Shown here: piece after piece, positions 47,151 through 59,364 of the stretch | Numbering within the stretch: position 1 is the first letter of the stretch | Layout of the letters: each line of letters begins with the position of its first letter | Source: Rhytidiadelphus loreus | Taxonomy: Eukaryota > Streptophyta > Bryopsida > Hypnales > Hylocomiaceae | Direction: 5' to 3' | DNA: 64,000 nt | Assembly: GCA_947034895.1 (NCBI GenBank) | Contig: OX344763.1 | Location: forward strand, 42,097,025 to 42,161,024 | The notes under the pieces: model-generated | What the model was told of the DNA's origin: nothing | The model's input: the letters and a program-made list of their open reading frames with translations, nothing else | Databases searched by the model: none | Translations under genes and position numbers: made by a program

Positions 47151-48677
47151 TTAGTTTAGATAAGATTGTTTATGGTACGGTACACCAAGCTCTTAAGATT
47201 GGAATGAATTTCAAGACTTGTTTCATTGTAAACATAAAATGTAACTATTTAGTTTTTAATGAAACAAAAGCAATGTCATGATCACTTGCTTTTTGCAAGG
47301 TCTCACTTATGAACATTGCTCAGACTAGTGTGCCATGTGCCATTGCTATAGTATAATAAAATTCAATATTCAATATTTTTTTTACTGTGAGTAGGAATGC
47401 CATGAAACAAAGTCCACGCACCCCTAATTAGTTACAGTGTGAGAGTTTGCATTCTTGATATGAATAGAAAGCTTATGCACAAAGGAATGCAAAGGGTTTT
47501 TTTCATGGCATTTGGATATGCAATGTGAAAGTTATGATTCTCCAAAATAAAAGATAATTTAATTCAATTTTTTAATTTAAAAATAATTCAAAAATACATA
47601 ACTTTCACACCATAGTTCCAAATACCACAAAACAAAGTCCATGCACCCTTCTCCACAGAGAAATTTTCAACAGCTGGTACCAAGAACGTAGCTGGGAGAC
47701 TCACGGTTTCTTACATCTCACCATATCAAACAAATAGACAAACAAACAACTTCATTTAAGGTATCGATTCTATGGCTAACTTAGCCCTTCCAAGAAGTCT
47801 CCACTTGAAATCAACCAATTTTGCCATAATCTTTGCACAACATGCTATCTTAACATCCCCAAAGGGTGATATCATGGATTTTTATCCATCTATTAAGTTA
47901 GGTTATTTGTTTTGTTTTATTTTGTTTTATTTGTTACATTAAGATCTCTTAAATTAGACATATCTGAGCGCATTTTTGGAACCGTCGAAAAGCTCTCTGT
48001 GAGGAGGGGTGCACGAGCTCTGTTCCATAGCGTTCTTACTCACGGTGTGAAAGTTATGGATTTTTGAGTTATTTTCAAATTAGAAAAATTAGAAAATTAC
48101 TTTCACTTTTATTTTGACTGTGGCAACTGCACACGGCGCACTAGCTATAGTATGCATGCATTCCAAGTTGCACGAGTCTCTCTGCCAACGAGACCACCAA
48201 TAAATTTGGCTTCTTGAAAGTTGAACGTGCAGATTTCCCTGGACTGATGAGGCTCACTTAGTATTTTGATTTGCTCTGAACTTTCTTTCATTTGTGTCCA
48301 AAAACAAAAAAGTTGAACGTGCAGTACAGTACAGCAGTGTCTGTATTGCTTGTAACAATCTCCGGCCCTGAAATAGGAAAACGGAAAATCGTGAATTGTC
48401 AATGCTAAGTAATTGCGTTTTTCGGATCACTCATTCCATGCTTTCCTCAAGCAAAACGCGCAGGGAAAGGTCGCTTTTGGTGCCAGTCTTCGTCGTTCCG
48501 ACATTTAATCTTGTCATCATGTAGCAAGTTGAAAAATCTTATCAGCTGCATTTGTAATTTTGCACATAATGAAATAAGATCTCATTGTGCCGGCCAACAA
48601 GGATCGATATCTTCCATGCGAACGCAAAGTAGTTGATAAGATGCTTGCTCATCAAAGCTTGAATGGGATGTGATGAG

Positions 48678-48684
48678 TATAAAG
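48678..48684 (+). promoter_or_regulatory. TATA box of spherulin-4-like copy E
   Basis: TATAAAG in the same context as before copies A and C. Because of the extra stretch after it, the distance to the first conserved ATG is about 370 bases rather than 120, and short upstream ATGs now lie in the leader. Confidence 0.5.
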
Positions 48685-49055
48685 ATGGAGACCTTCCTCA
48701 TTCAATCACAGTCGGCATTGCTCGCTGAGATGGTGTTTGCTTGAAGTTGCTGTTGCTTGAGTTGACTTGGAGGTGCAGATGTTGGAAATTGGATACGAGT
48801 CCAGTCATAGAGTTTCCCGTACCTTTGAAGGGAGGCAGCAAAGTTCATGTCATAGAATCTACCTTTGAATTGAGGTAGCAGAGGGAACCTTCGCTATTAA
48901 GTTTGCGTCAAAGCGTCTACTGTTGGAAGCACAGATAGCATTCGATATTTATGTTTGCGTGGTGTAGTTGTTAGAACTAATCCGACACTTCATCTCCAGT
49001 AGAACCAGAGTTCTAATTCTTCATCTTCTTCTACTTGGAGACGTGATTTTCCAAG

Positions 49056-51109
49056 TATGGGCTGTTCGACAGGCTTCAGGCCACTCATCACCAACATGGT
49101 ACTAATCTCTTCGTTGCACTTGAATTCCTCTTCTCTGCATTATATGTGAACTGAACGCTTTGAATTCAGAGCTTGTAGAAGTATGTGTTCATCAGCTGAG
49201 CGCTGATAAAAGGAGTTTTGATCCACCACAGGTGAGCTAGTGCTGACACTATTTAGGTTCGCATTTGCTTCTTGATGCACATGTCGGTATTGTTTCCATA
49301 CGATGGTAACCTACAGCTGGCGCTTAAAGTAGATTTGAAGTACGGAAGCTTGAAATTCCAGTAATCGTTGAACTACTCGCAATTTTGAATAAGAAATGCG
49401 AAGTTTGTGGTTCTGAAGATTTGAGTTTGGGATTCTATTTCATAATGCTAAACTGACGAGTGAATGCAGCTGGATCGAGTTCTCTTTGGTTTCAAGAGAG
49501 GGAGAGGGTTGTTAATTATCTCTACTAGCATTGTATACAATAAGAGCCCTTGAGTGATTCAAAAGTACACTCTCAAACATTCTTGATTCAAGACTGTATG
49601 TTGGCATCATTCATGTTTAAGAATCTTCTCAAGCTTCAAGCCTCGCCAAAGATATCGAATTTATTATGCTAGTTGATCAATCAAGCTACTTGTGTCAAAC
49701 TTTCTTGGTTGAGCTAGAGGGAGTGTAGTAAACCATAATGTTGTGTTCAATGTGAGCCCACCAACCAAGCAAAGAGTACACTTTTGGACACTCCTGCTTC
49801 AAGACCACAACAGAACATTATATCCTATATCCTATATCCTTCCTGATCCTTTAGCTCTTCAAGGTCACTATCGAGTCCATTTGAGAGGGAGAAGAGTGCA
49901 AATAGTAACTAACAGCTCAGGTTCTGCAAACCCTAAACCCTGCATACCCATACATCAATGTAAGTAACTCCCTCCTGCAACTATTTCCAAATTGCTAATG
50001 ACATTAGCGTCACTTGCAGCAGGCTGCAATGCGCCAACAAACAAGCTGCCTTCCGTGGGCATTCATGATCCTGTTGTGCACCTTCGCCACATTCGGTGTC
50101 TCCTCCCACACGCAACAAGAGATTTACGTCCCCTCGTACGTCTACCCCTGCGCTGGTACCACGGGTTGCGCGTGGGACGTGTTCAAAGCGAACGCCACTT
50201 TGGTGATCATCAACCCCAACAGCGGTCCTGGCACCTCGTCGAACTCCGACTACGTCACCCTCGTCAACAACATCAAGACCGGGACCTCCGCAGTGAAGAT
50301 CGTGTTGGGCTACGTCTCCACGAGTTACGGCAACCGAGCGTCATCGCTCGTGCTCGCGGATATCGACGCGTATTACACCTACTACAACGTGGATGGGATC
50401 TTTCTGGATGAAGGGAACACGACTTGTGGTAGCACTATTCTGAATTTGTACAAGTCTTATGATTCAAGGGTGAAGGGGAAGGCGGGGTTGGGGTACACGG
50501 TGCTGAATTGGGGAACTTACGGGGGCCAGTGTTTTCTGACGAACACGCACATTGATAACTATGTTACATTTGAAGGTACGAACTTGGCCGATTGGAATAT
50601 CCTGCTTGTTCTGGATTTACTCGTGATCTCTAGAATTATAGAATTTCAGTTTGTATGAAGGTCGTGTTTGGGTACCACAAAACTAGGGAAAGGAATATGG
50701 AATAACAGGGGAATCAAAAAACAACGGATGGAATCACCGAAGTTGCTAACCGACTGGAATCTGTCACACCCTATTTCGAAGTCTGTGTTCATGTCTGTCT
50801 AGGAATGAAAATTGAATTCTAATGAATGATCTCTTACGTGATCCGACGGCCGCAGATTATTTTTCCAATTACAGTACTGCTGCTGCTCCTCCTGCTTGGG
50901 TGTTTGGCTACGACTCCTCCAGGTTCTGGAACATCCTGCACACGGCCCCGAACAACGCAGCCAGTGTGACAACAGCGGTAGCCACGGGCAAGAGCCGGAA
51001 CGTCGGGCAAATGTACATCACCAATGACGTCTTGCCGAATCCATTTGACACGGCGCCATCGTCCACTGTGTGGAATGCTGAAGTCACCAAAGCTAAAAGT
51101 TGTACTTGA
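49056..51109 (+). CDS. Spherulin-4-like secreted protein, copy E (intact)
   Basis: Proposed exons are 49056-49097, 50020-50575 and 50856-51109, all in frame, about 283 residues. The long exon holds a hydrophobic stretch that would serve as a signal peptide (CLPWAFMILLCTFATFGV), then YVPSYVYPC, WDVFKANA, VIINPNSGPGTS, GYVSTSYGNR, LADIDAYYTY and DGIFLDEGN. The last exon carries WVFGYDSSRFW and YITNDVLPNPFD. Family and role are as for copy A. Here an ATG at 50029 within the long exon would itself give a good signal peptide; copies A and C have CTG or GTG there. The start is therefore open between 49056 and 50029. The central part is closer in places to copies B and D (SNSDYVTLVNNI) than to A and C (ADPNYVTLVNNM). 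Confidence 0.8.
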
Positions 51110-51245
51110 TCGATCACCAGGCTTATTTAGCTCTTCACTGCTTGCAATTAATAATTCTGCTCTAAGTATGTCTTAAGATTCAGGTCTCGAGATCTAGGCA
51201 GTACAGCTCAGACCTTGACAAGCTGGCCCAAGTCATCTTCGAAGT

Positions 51246-51251
51246 AATAAA
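51246..51251 (+). terminator. Poly(A) signal of copy E
   Basis: AATAAA, 137 bases after the stop. Confidence 0.5.
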
Positions 51252-51559
51252 GTTTCTGCTTCTAAATCTCGTTGCACTTCCGTCGATGCTCCGGGAAACT
51301 TGAATTGTGTGGTGAGTCTTGTACCCATGTGAAATGTTGAATGATTGTTTGAGCGGCGTTTTTACAGTATATGTTAACAGCTCTTCTGAACTTGAAACTG
51401 AACATTCCGAATTTGAGGGAGAGGTATATCAATGTAGAAGAGCAAGTGAAAGGAAAACTTGCTTTCATACAAATCCCCCAGTCTCGCGGTGAGTGCTTCC
51501 AGCATTGCCCCCCCCCTATTGCCCCTTTTTTCATCCCCCTCATTGCATCTCTCGGTCGT

Positions 51560-51830
51560 TGCTCACTCGCAACTTAATGGTCCAATTTTTGGTGCGCTCC
51601 GTGCCACCCGTGGACCCTTCATTTATATCCGTGAGTGCCGTGATCCCACCCAGATAGGCTTTCCATGCCTGCAGTACATCTTCCCATTGGGTCGACATGG
51701 TATTGTGCGGGGAATCTCATTTAATGCATTGACCTGCTGCATCACCTTGTTTGTCGTCGCCCTACATCACCTTGTTCGACACTGGAAAGACCTCGGTAGC
51801 TGTGTCCTGACGCCAGCTGCGCAATCATAG
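51560..51830 (+). pseudogene. Conserved ORF fragment after copy E
   Basis: The frame ending at 51830 reads ALTCCITLFVVALHHLVRHW, a likely membrane segment, then KDLGSC and AAQS before its stop. The same peptide end is kept after copy C (to about 38935, with KDLGSCALKLAAQS), while only the upstream part remains after copy A (20280-20410). It looks like the end of another gene carried with the block. No family recognised. Confidence 0.3.
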
Positions 51831-52299
51831 GCGATGCGCAAGTGTGCAATCCACTGCACATCTGATTATGACATTGACCATGTTACTACCGACAGTATTT
51901 GTGACTGTTCAATTGACATTTCAGTGTGACTTTTTTTGTTTTTGTGTTGCCTAGAGAACACCATTTTGAGCTTAGGGTGGCATAACTTTTGCTCTCAGGC
52001 ATCGATTGAAATAGAAATGATATTCTTAGAAAAACTAATGTGTTTTTTCTATCTTCAAAAAAAGTTTCAAAAAATCAGGTCAGCAATTGAGGTCACTTGA
52101 CCCTACCCAAAATCCGTTCTGTTCCCCGAGGGGACTTTGGAACTTCAAGGGTTAATTTGGGAAGACAAGAAAACTGTGCACCAGATTACGTGTGTGGATT
52201 GTGTTATACAAACTAAATTTCTTCATTGGTGGGGAGGTTATGTTTGAACTGTTTATGGTACACCGAGCTCTCAAGATTGGAATGGACTACTGAGGACTA

Positions 52300-53130
52300 G
52301 TTTGATTGTAAACCTAAAATGTAGCGATTCTCCAACGAAACAAAGCGATGTCGTAACTTGCTTTTTGCAGGGTCTCATCTGTGAATGCCACTTGGATCAG
52401 TTGTGTGTCTGATTAATCTCTTCCTGGAAGTCTCCACTTGAGACCATCGAATTTCGCCAGAAAATTTTAACCCATTTTTGCACAAGCTATCTTAACACCA
52501 AGGAAATGGCAATAACATGCATGACATTACCCAAAACCCTTTAAGAAAGTTATTAAATTTGTCAATATATCTTAGGGTGTTGTGCCTTAAAAAAATAAGG
52601 ATATAGGAGCGACCAACCACTATCTTTTTTTTTTTTTTGGACATGCTATAATTATGTAATTTTCTACTTTGGGTTAATAGAGAAAGGGCTTGCATTACTT
52701 ATAATTCCAATTTTCTATGAATAAATGATGTGGTAAATTAGATTGAAAAAAAATTCTACTATAGTTTTTGGCCTACATCAAATGGGCTCGTTTGGTTTTT
52801 AAAAAATTCTCAAAATATATAATGCAGCAAGGATCCAAAAAAATTTGAGAAAATTTCAAGCCAATGACGATTCAGGTTACAACCAAATTTGCTAGAAGAG
52901 GCAAGCTTACTATAATATGAAATCAATCATATTAGGACACACAACAAACAAAGTTTTTGTGCACAATGTAGTAAGAAATATAATGTTCTCATTGTGTTTA
53001 CAAACACAATGAGTGGGACCAAAATGTGCATATCATGTATGTATCCATGAACAAAACTAAGGTTTATAGTCTAAAGGCTAACATGTAGTACTCACTAGAA
53101 AGATCTTGTGTTTTCTTTTGTATTCTTATG
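52300..53130. other. AT-rich spacer
   Basis: No gene seen. The first 200 bases still match the sequence upstream of the blocks (16580-16740, 34830-35000). Confidence 0.5.
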
Positions 53131-53133
53131 TCG

Positions 53134-53287
53134 AAGTTGACGGATTTTGTTAGACATCCTATATAACAACCCTTGTCTTTATGTCAACAATGATGTCTAC
53201 TATAACGTGAAGATGTTATAGTGGACATCATTGTTGATATAAAAACAACGATTGTTATATTGGATGTCTAACAAAATCCGTCAACTT
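53134..53287. mobile_element. Near-perfect hairpin MITE, 154 bp
   Basis: The arm starting AAGTTGACGGATTTTGTTAG pairs with the other arm over its first 26 bases without a mismatch, and most of the remaining sequence also pairs (TATAGTGGACATCATTGTTG with its partner). The small loop is near 53210. Confidence 0.85.
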
Positions 53288-53612
53288 TGAAGTGGGTTCC
53301 TTCTAGTGACTATAACCTTTATTCAAAATCCCCTGCACCTGCATTGCAACAAACACACTTGCATCAATGTTACTAGTTGCATAACACCTTGAGGAAGGAA
53401 ATAAAACAACATAATGGTAGGAAATCCCGAGGAAAGAAAGAAAACAACAACTTCACTTATCCTCAAAGTAACATAAATAAAGGGTTGAAACAATGTGAGC
53501 CCTATTTTCTGATGTTATAGATTATGGAAATTAACACCACCTATGCTAAAACAAAATGTATTCAAAGTTAATGCAAGGCGACATGTTTGTAAAATAATTA
53601 ACAGGTAAATAC

Positions 53613-55360
53613 CTGATATTCTTCAAAGTTCTGGAGACCCATTTCCAAGTACCACTAAAATTTGCTCATGTACTCTTCAAACCCTGCACCTATTGCATAT
53701 ACCAATGCTCCGATTGAGAGCATAGCTTCTTCATGGACAGTGGCACTGCGGCAAGCAAAGACATGAAGGAACAATCCCATCATATTGTCGGCATATTGTA
53801 CCACATCATACTATGTCACCTTTGCTGCACCTAATTCCTGAATGATGACCTGCATACAAAGTTCGAAAGACCGTGTGAGCTTGACTGTATATGAACAAGC
53901 GATAAACAAAATATAGCAAATGCAACTTGTAATTCAAAAAGTATACAAAATTACAGTTGACTATTGGGATTTCAAGCTAGCATGCACAATATTCATGCTC
54001 ACAAAGACAAAAATTGCTAACTAAATCAATAGCTCCACAAGCAAGGACCAAATAGTCAAACCATGGAGGTAGAGGTAGACTTAACAAGCAAATATAGTGA
54101 CAGTTTCATCCAAATTAACTTTGATACATGTACCACAAAGTCAAATATACAACATAGAAGGCAAGCTTACAATGAAAGTGAAAAAATGGCCTTATAATAG
54201 ATAGTCAACACACTACAAATGTAACTCACTTGTAACTCACTTGTAGAACACTACACATGAGGGTGTGCAATTCACTCTGCTTCTCTTGGTCATTGGAAGA
54301 AAGCACGGCCATCTCTAAAGTAACATTGAGTTTCTGTATGATCACAGACACCAGTTGCATAACAATTGAAGTAGTGTCCTCCGTTGAGATTCTTACAACT
54401 TCATTGAGAGTGTTATATGCCGATGTCCATAGCTGAGAATCTTCATAATCCTCCCTCTCAATAGTTGCCAATAAGGCTTGCATAATGCTCTGGAAACTTG
54501 GGGGGGGGGGCATTTAGAGTGTCCATTAGAAACCACGTGCGAACAAAACTTTGGACCTCCTATATACTTTTTGAATTTTAAATAAAACAAAATTAAAAAA
54601 ATATGAATAGATTTTCCTACTTTGAAAGTTTATGTTTTGAATTATTGATATTTTTATTTGTTAATAATAATTAGTTAAAAAATTTTGAAGTAAAAAGATA
54701 CACTGTAGAACTAAAAAATAACTTTCACACCCCTATATTATATAAGAAAAAATTGTCTAAAAAATGAACAAAAAATTCCTAAAAATAATTCATTATTGAA
54801 AGCTCATTTTGAGTTGAATATTGACTCAATGGTCATCTAAATGTGTCCTCTATAATTATTTGAGTTGAAAAACATGCCATTTTAGTTCATTTTCAACCTC
54901 TTCTAGAAATCATTTCATATTTTATTTGAGTTGGAAATTTTGGCAATAGAAAGCTATAGTCATTATTAAACAATGTTCAAAATTTTAGGTTGGAATTATA
55001 GTTTATTAGAAACCATTTGTTTGCACGTGGTTTGTTATAGTAGAACTAAGTGCACCCCGCAAGTCTAGAAAAATGAAGATACATGAGACGACGATTGACC
55101 ACTTCCTTCTTAATCTTGTGCTACAAAATAGATTGCTCCACAGACCTTCTCAGCAACATTAGATGTGTCCTTGATGGCCTCCAGAATGACAACAAGATTT
55201 GTGGTCAAATTGGATTGAGTGATAATTGGAGCTTTGAGAGAAGGTCCATCGAGGAACTCAAAGATCCTTCATAGGGTCCACACTCTAGTATCCTTCACAT
55301 GGTTGTTCTCGTCTTTCATTGCTTGCAATATGAATGGAAGCAGCATCATGAACAAGAGTA
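53613..55360 (-). pseudogene. Importin beta-1-like pseudogene
   Basis: Importin beta-1 (karyopherin beta) carries cargo into the nucleus and is built of HEAT repeats of about 40 residues. Three exons can be read on the minus strand. About 55060-55360 gives NNHVKDTRVWTL, a stop, then IFEFLDGPS and CGAIYFVAQ. 54241-54499 gives FQSIMQALLATIEREDYEDS and STEDTTSIVMQLV. 53613-53849 gives VIIQELGA, a stop, then MGLFLHVFACRSATVHEEAM and FEEYMSKF. Splice sites keep GT-AG (CTACAA/GTGAGT; TATGCAG/GTCATC), so this is a genomic copy, not a retrocopy. In-frame stops occur in the first and last exons and a Mutator-like MITE (54500-55058) separates the first two. Only a small part of the roughly 870-residue protein remains. 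Confidence 0.85.
54500..55058. mobile_element. Mutator-like MITE, second copy, inverted
   Basis: This is the inverted counterpart of 22215-22777: its right end reads, in reverse complement, GGGGTGCACTTAGTTCTACT, and its left end GGGGCATTTAGAGTGTCC. Both ends carry CCACGTGC within. It interrupts the importin-like coding sequence. The flanks do not give a clear target duplication. Confidence 0.8.
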
Positions 55361-55369
55361 GTCAGCTTG

Positions 55370-56248
55370 CACTACAGGGTGATTGCAAGAAAGACTGGTC
55401 CTATTTGGCATCACAATTGAAGTGACTGAGTTGCCATCAATCATAACTTTCAGAAAATGAAGCTGATGGACTTGAAATTTTTATTGAAGATGGCTAACTA
55501 AGAAATCATAAGATTCATTATTTTTCATTAATTTTGAAAAATAATTTTATAATTAAATGTCAATTTAGCTAATTTATCACATTTTGTGGTTTAGGGGTTT
55601 TTAGTACTGTGGAGCATCCAAAAATTATGATGTTCACTTGAATTTTTTGTAGGATATTCCCACAGTAGATGAGCATGTGGCATGTGCCCACCAAAGGACA
55701 TTAAAAAAAACACAATTCTTTGTCTAGAACATGCATGCGAATAGTGGTCCCTTGCGCATAGCGTTCCAAACATTCATGATCAGTTTCAACTTCTAGTTTT
55801 TGGTGAAATGTAATCACTATCAAGTCTTTACAAATGGCCAATTTTTAGTTTATTTTTATTCATGATTTCTAATGATTATTTAATTTTATCTACTTTCTGT
55901 GACAAACTGTCATTTTTTTCAAATAGTATTATTTCAGTATTATTAAGTATTCAAAAGTACTATTGGTTGTTGATTTTTTAGATCAACGGCTAAGATTGCT
56001 CCATTTTGTAGTATTGTAGTACTCATAGTACTGAGCGCAAAAAATCACAGTTTTGGTAGAACGCTACCAAAATCGTTTTGTCTTTCTTGCAATCACCCTA
56101 CAAGAAAATGGCGGTATAAATGACTTATCCACAATGACTCCACCGACAACACTGACTGCAAATTAGTCATTTTGCAGTCACTTTGAAGTCATTGCTGTTG
56201 CTGGAATCATTGTGGACAAGTAATTTATAGCCCCATTTTCTTGTAGTG
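55370..56248. mobile_element. CACTA-type MITE split by a second MITE
   Basis: CACTAC at 55370-55375 continues as ACAAGAAAATGG at 56100, and the right end reads CCATTTTCTTGTAGTG. TTG is on both outer sides (55367-55369, 56249-56251). Without the inner element the outer one is about 153 bp with ends CACTACAAGAAAATGG. Confidence 0.8.
55376..56099. mobile_element. MITE of 724 bp nested in the CACTA-type MITE
   Basis: The ends AGGGTGATTGCAAGAAAGAC are exact inverted repeats of 20 bases. AC is repeated at both sides (55374-55375 and 56100-56101); alternatively the boundary could be set to give TA. It is related to the element at 44159-45264. Confidence 0.8.
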
Positions 56249-56321
56249 TTGTCCAGCGAAGGTTCTTCCAAAATGGATCCAAAAGCGTAGGTAGCAGCCT
56301 CTCAACAACACAAGTCGCCCT

Positions 56322-57438
56322 TCAAAATGTTCTCTTGAACTGATTACAAATATGATGTACACAAAACCATGCCACGCCATGGAGCAATGCAACTAAAAAT
56401 GGCTTACCAATCCACATGTAGTACTTAGGATGATTACAAATTTCTAGTTGTAGGTGTAGTCCTTGTTTATAAGATCTGCACAATAAACAAGATCTACCTT
56501 CTTCTAGGATGTATATCTTTGCAACCACGCTTAACAAGAGCACGACCTTCCCTTTGCATCCTAAGTCTGAAATCATTAGCTTGCTCAATTTCCATGCAAT
56601 TAGAACAAGTGAAATCCAGAAAAGGTTCTCCCATGGCACACAAACGTTTACACTGTACATGGCGGAAGCACCCTCTCACAACAATAGTTTCACCTTGAAA
56701 TACAAAATCTACAGTTGTGTTGGGCTCTGCCATCTACAACAATCCAGGCTTTGAATCACTGTGCAATAAATCAATTCTATAGGACTTCCCTGCGTACTCA
56801 GTGATTTTCTTCCTAAATCCCCAATATAGCAATGACAAAATAGAGTCACAGTGCATACCTAACGGGGATTTGCATACTGTTTTGGAATCTGCACTACCCG
56901 AACTATTGAACCAAGAATGGAGGTCGCGGTGATTTCCAATGGTCGATCTTGACCTTGCGGTGGGTCTCCTCCGTTTTCTAGAGTTGAGTGTACATGAAGT
57001 CTTTGACAAATTGTTTGCCTCAACCAAATCTTCACAACACTTGGTATGAACGAGGCCATGGACGTGATTCTCTAAGTTAGCTTTGAGGCTCCCCTTTTGC
57101 AGGCACAAGAGCATTAATTCTCCGTTGAGCTTGCAATGCACCTTGAACCAAAAGGACTTCAATTGGGAAACTCTTACATCTCTTACTATTACAAATGGAG
57201 GATCATCTGAGAAGATCGAGTCATTTATGCTTTGAAGAATGTTGACACCTTCCTCCAAAAGTCGTCTATGATCTATATTAGTGTCAAAATTATAGGTTTG
57301 TTGGACTTGCCTTCTTTCTTCAAGTGGTCGATGTACATGATCTACCTCTTCTTGCACCATTGCTTGATGTGGAGAGCTGAATGTAAATGACTCTTCTTGA
57401 AATTTGCAAATAGGTTTTGTCCCGGGGGGAATACTCAC
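56322..57438 (-). pseudogene. Unrecognised Cys-rich ORF with in-frame TAG
   Basis: Read from 57438 the frame is open to TAG 56734-56736 and then, in the same frame, to 56494, so about 313 codons with one stop. The first part is Gln/Glu-rich; then FKVHCKLNG with NLENHVHGLVHTK, which recalls a degenerate U1-type zinc finger but lacks the second Cys. A basic Ser/Arg segment (SRKRRRPTARSRS) could be a nuclear signal. The part after the TAG has many Cys (CFRHVQCKRLC, FTCSNCMEIE). CAG to TAG would explain the stop. An acceptor-like TGTAG precedes the ORF near 57460. An overlapping frame at 56322-56660 may be a further exon. It may be a domesticated transposon protein; no family assigned. Confidence 0.4.
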
Positions 57439-57459
57439 GGTTTTTAGAAAACTACATGA

Positions 57460-59360
57460 GTTAAAAGATAGGGTTCATTTAATTCAAAGGGGGGAAACTT
57501 TATATAATTTGTAGAGCTACTATAGGGTTCATGAAATGCTACACACTCTAGTATATATAAATTAGGGTATGTAAAAACATCATATAATAGGAATTCTTAT
57601 TAATAAGTTAGCCTTGACAAATAGAAGCCATGCAAATTTTTCATAATATGATGAGTATAGATGTGGACAAATAATTTCATATGGATGATAAAATGAACAT
57701 ATTCAAGAAAATCTACGATGAAGGGCGGTCGACTAAGATTGTGCCATGGTACTTGTAGTGTATATATAAAAACAAACTAAATGTAAATATAAGACATCAA
57801 CTCAAAGTGGAAAAATTGTCACATTGTATGAATAGGAAGGTTTACCTTAGTGGGTTCAACAAACTAAAAATTGGACAATATGAAGATAGAATTTATAGTT
57901 CATTTAGCTCTAAGCTTTGAAGCCATATGTGTTAATCACACTCATATTGAATGAGATTTTAATGGGATAGTTTCATTAGGAATTCTAAAGTGTTCAATGT
58001 TATTAACCCCTAAAGACTAGAGGGTGTTTTGGAAGAGGAAGAATCCAAAATTGCTAACCTTGATGCATTGTCTAAAATAAAACATTATTTAAAAAAAATC
58101 CAATTGTATAAAAGTGTATTATGTAGTTATAACAACGTGTAGAAACAATTTCAGCCCATTTGACCATGTGGATTGAAAGATTAGAATGTTGGAAGTGAGA
58201 AAAAAATCTTTATTTTCATTCTTGCGAACTAGGATCAATAGACTTCAAGCCCTCTCAGAGTAAAATATTTGGTCTACACAAAAATGAGAATTTTGACTAT
58301 TCATAAATTTATGATGTTGGATTCACTCATAAAAAATCTGAATCAACTTGCAATGCAAAGAGGTTAAATGCATTGGCAATACACTAGTCTTTTTTTGATG
58401 ATTTCTTGTGCAATGAGATATTTTTTCATTTGGAATCCAAATGGTAAAAAATTAGAGACAAGTATTTAGAATATTTGGAGAAAATTTCAAAAACTGTGAC
58501 TTCACATATTGCAAGATAATAGGGCTTGAGGTTAGAAGAAAAGGTTTTTTTCTTGAAGCCACCCTAACATAGCTAATAAAGTTTGACTCCTTTGAGAATG
58601 AGAACTAAATTGTTTTTGATAATTGTATGTCATATTTTATCAATAACATAAATGCCAAATTTCAATAGTTGATGAGATTTTTTGCAAAAGATGCCCCAAA
58701 GATGCCCAAATTGCAAGGGCTACCAAAAAAATTTAGGGCAGAAAAAAATTATATTTCCACTAAGAGGATACATGTTCACATCTTGTGTCAAAATTTTATG
58801 AACATTTGACCAAAATTGACTTCATAGGGACCTACCCAAAGTTTCAATTGTTCATTCAATGGACAATTGGCCTTTTATGGGTTAAAAATTGCCACTTGAA
58901 TTCAATTGATTATTGTTGATTTCAAAATGTCTACCCCATATATAGATGTAGTAGATGGAAGAGAAAATTTGTGAAGAAAGGTAGGGGTGGAAGAAAATTG
59001 GACACTTAAATTTTATATGTAAGATACACTCATTTAAAAACTTGCATGAATGAATTTATAAAAACTATAGGGTATTGAAAATATGTCTTTTCTAGCTTTT
59101 TATGTAAAAATACAGTCATCTTAAATGCAATAATTAAGGTAAATAGCCCCACATAAAATACCCTCTTAACTCAGGTGTATACCTTAAATTACAAGGAGTG
59201 ATCCCCCCAAGGGTTTTGTACAGCACTCCAAGAGTGATCTTGGCCCGTACCTCCGATTTCTCTCGTATACTCCCCGTATAATATCTTCACAACAGCCACA
59301 CCATGGTGATCGTAATTCTTTTGTGATTTGTGAAATCCAGTGACTCCAACTCCCTTCTTA
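57460..59360. other. AT-rich spacer or intron
   Basis: No coding signal. If the ORF at 59365-59706 and the one at 57438 belong to one minus-strand gene, this is its intron: CAAGCAG/GTGTAT near 59372 could be the donor and CATGTAG near 57460 the acceptor. Confidence 0.3.
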
Positions 59361-59364
59361 GCTT

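Larger units (their letters stand above)
47150..52300 (+). repeat. Duplicated block 3 (spherulin-4-like copy E)
   Basis: Matches the promoter, gene and downstream parts of blocks 1 and 2, but has one gene copy only. After the gene, 51700-52240 matches 38770-39340 in block 2. A new stretch of about 250 bases lies between the TATA box and the first exon (48700-48970). Confidence 0.8.
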
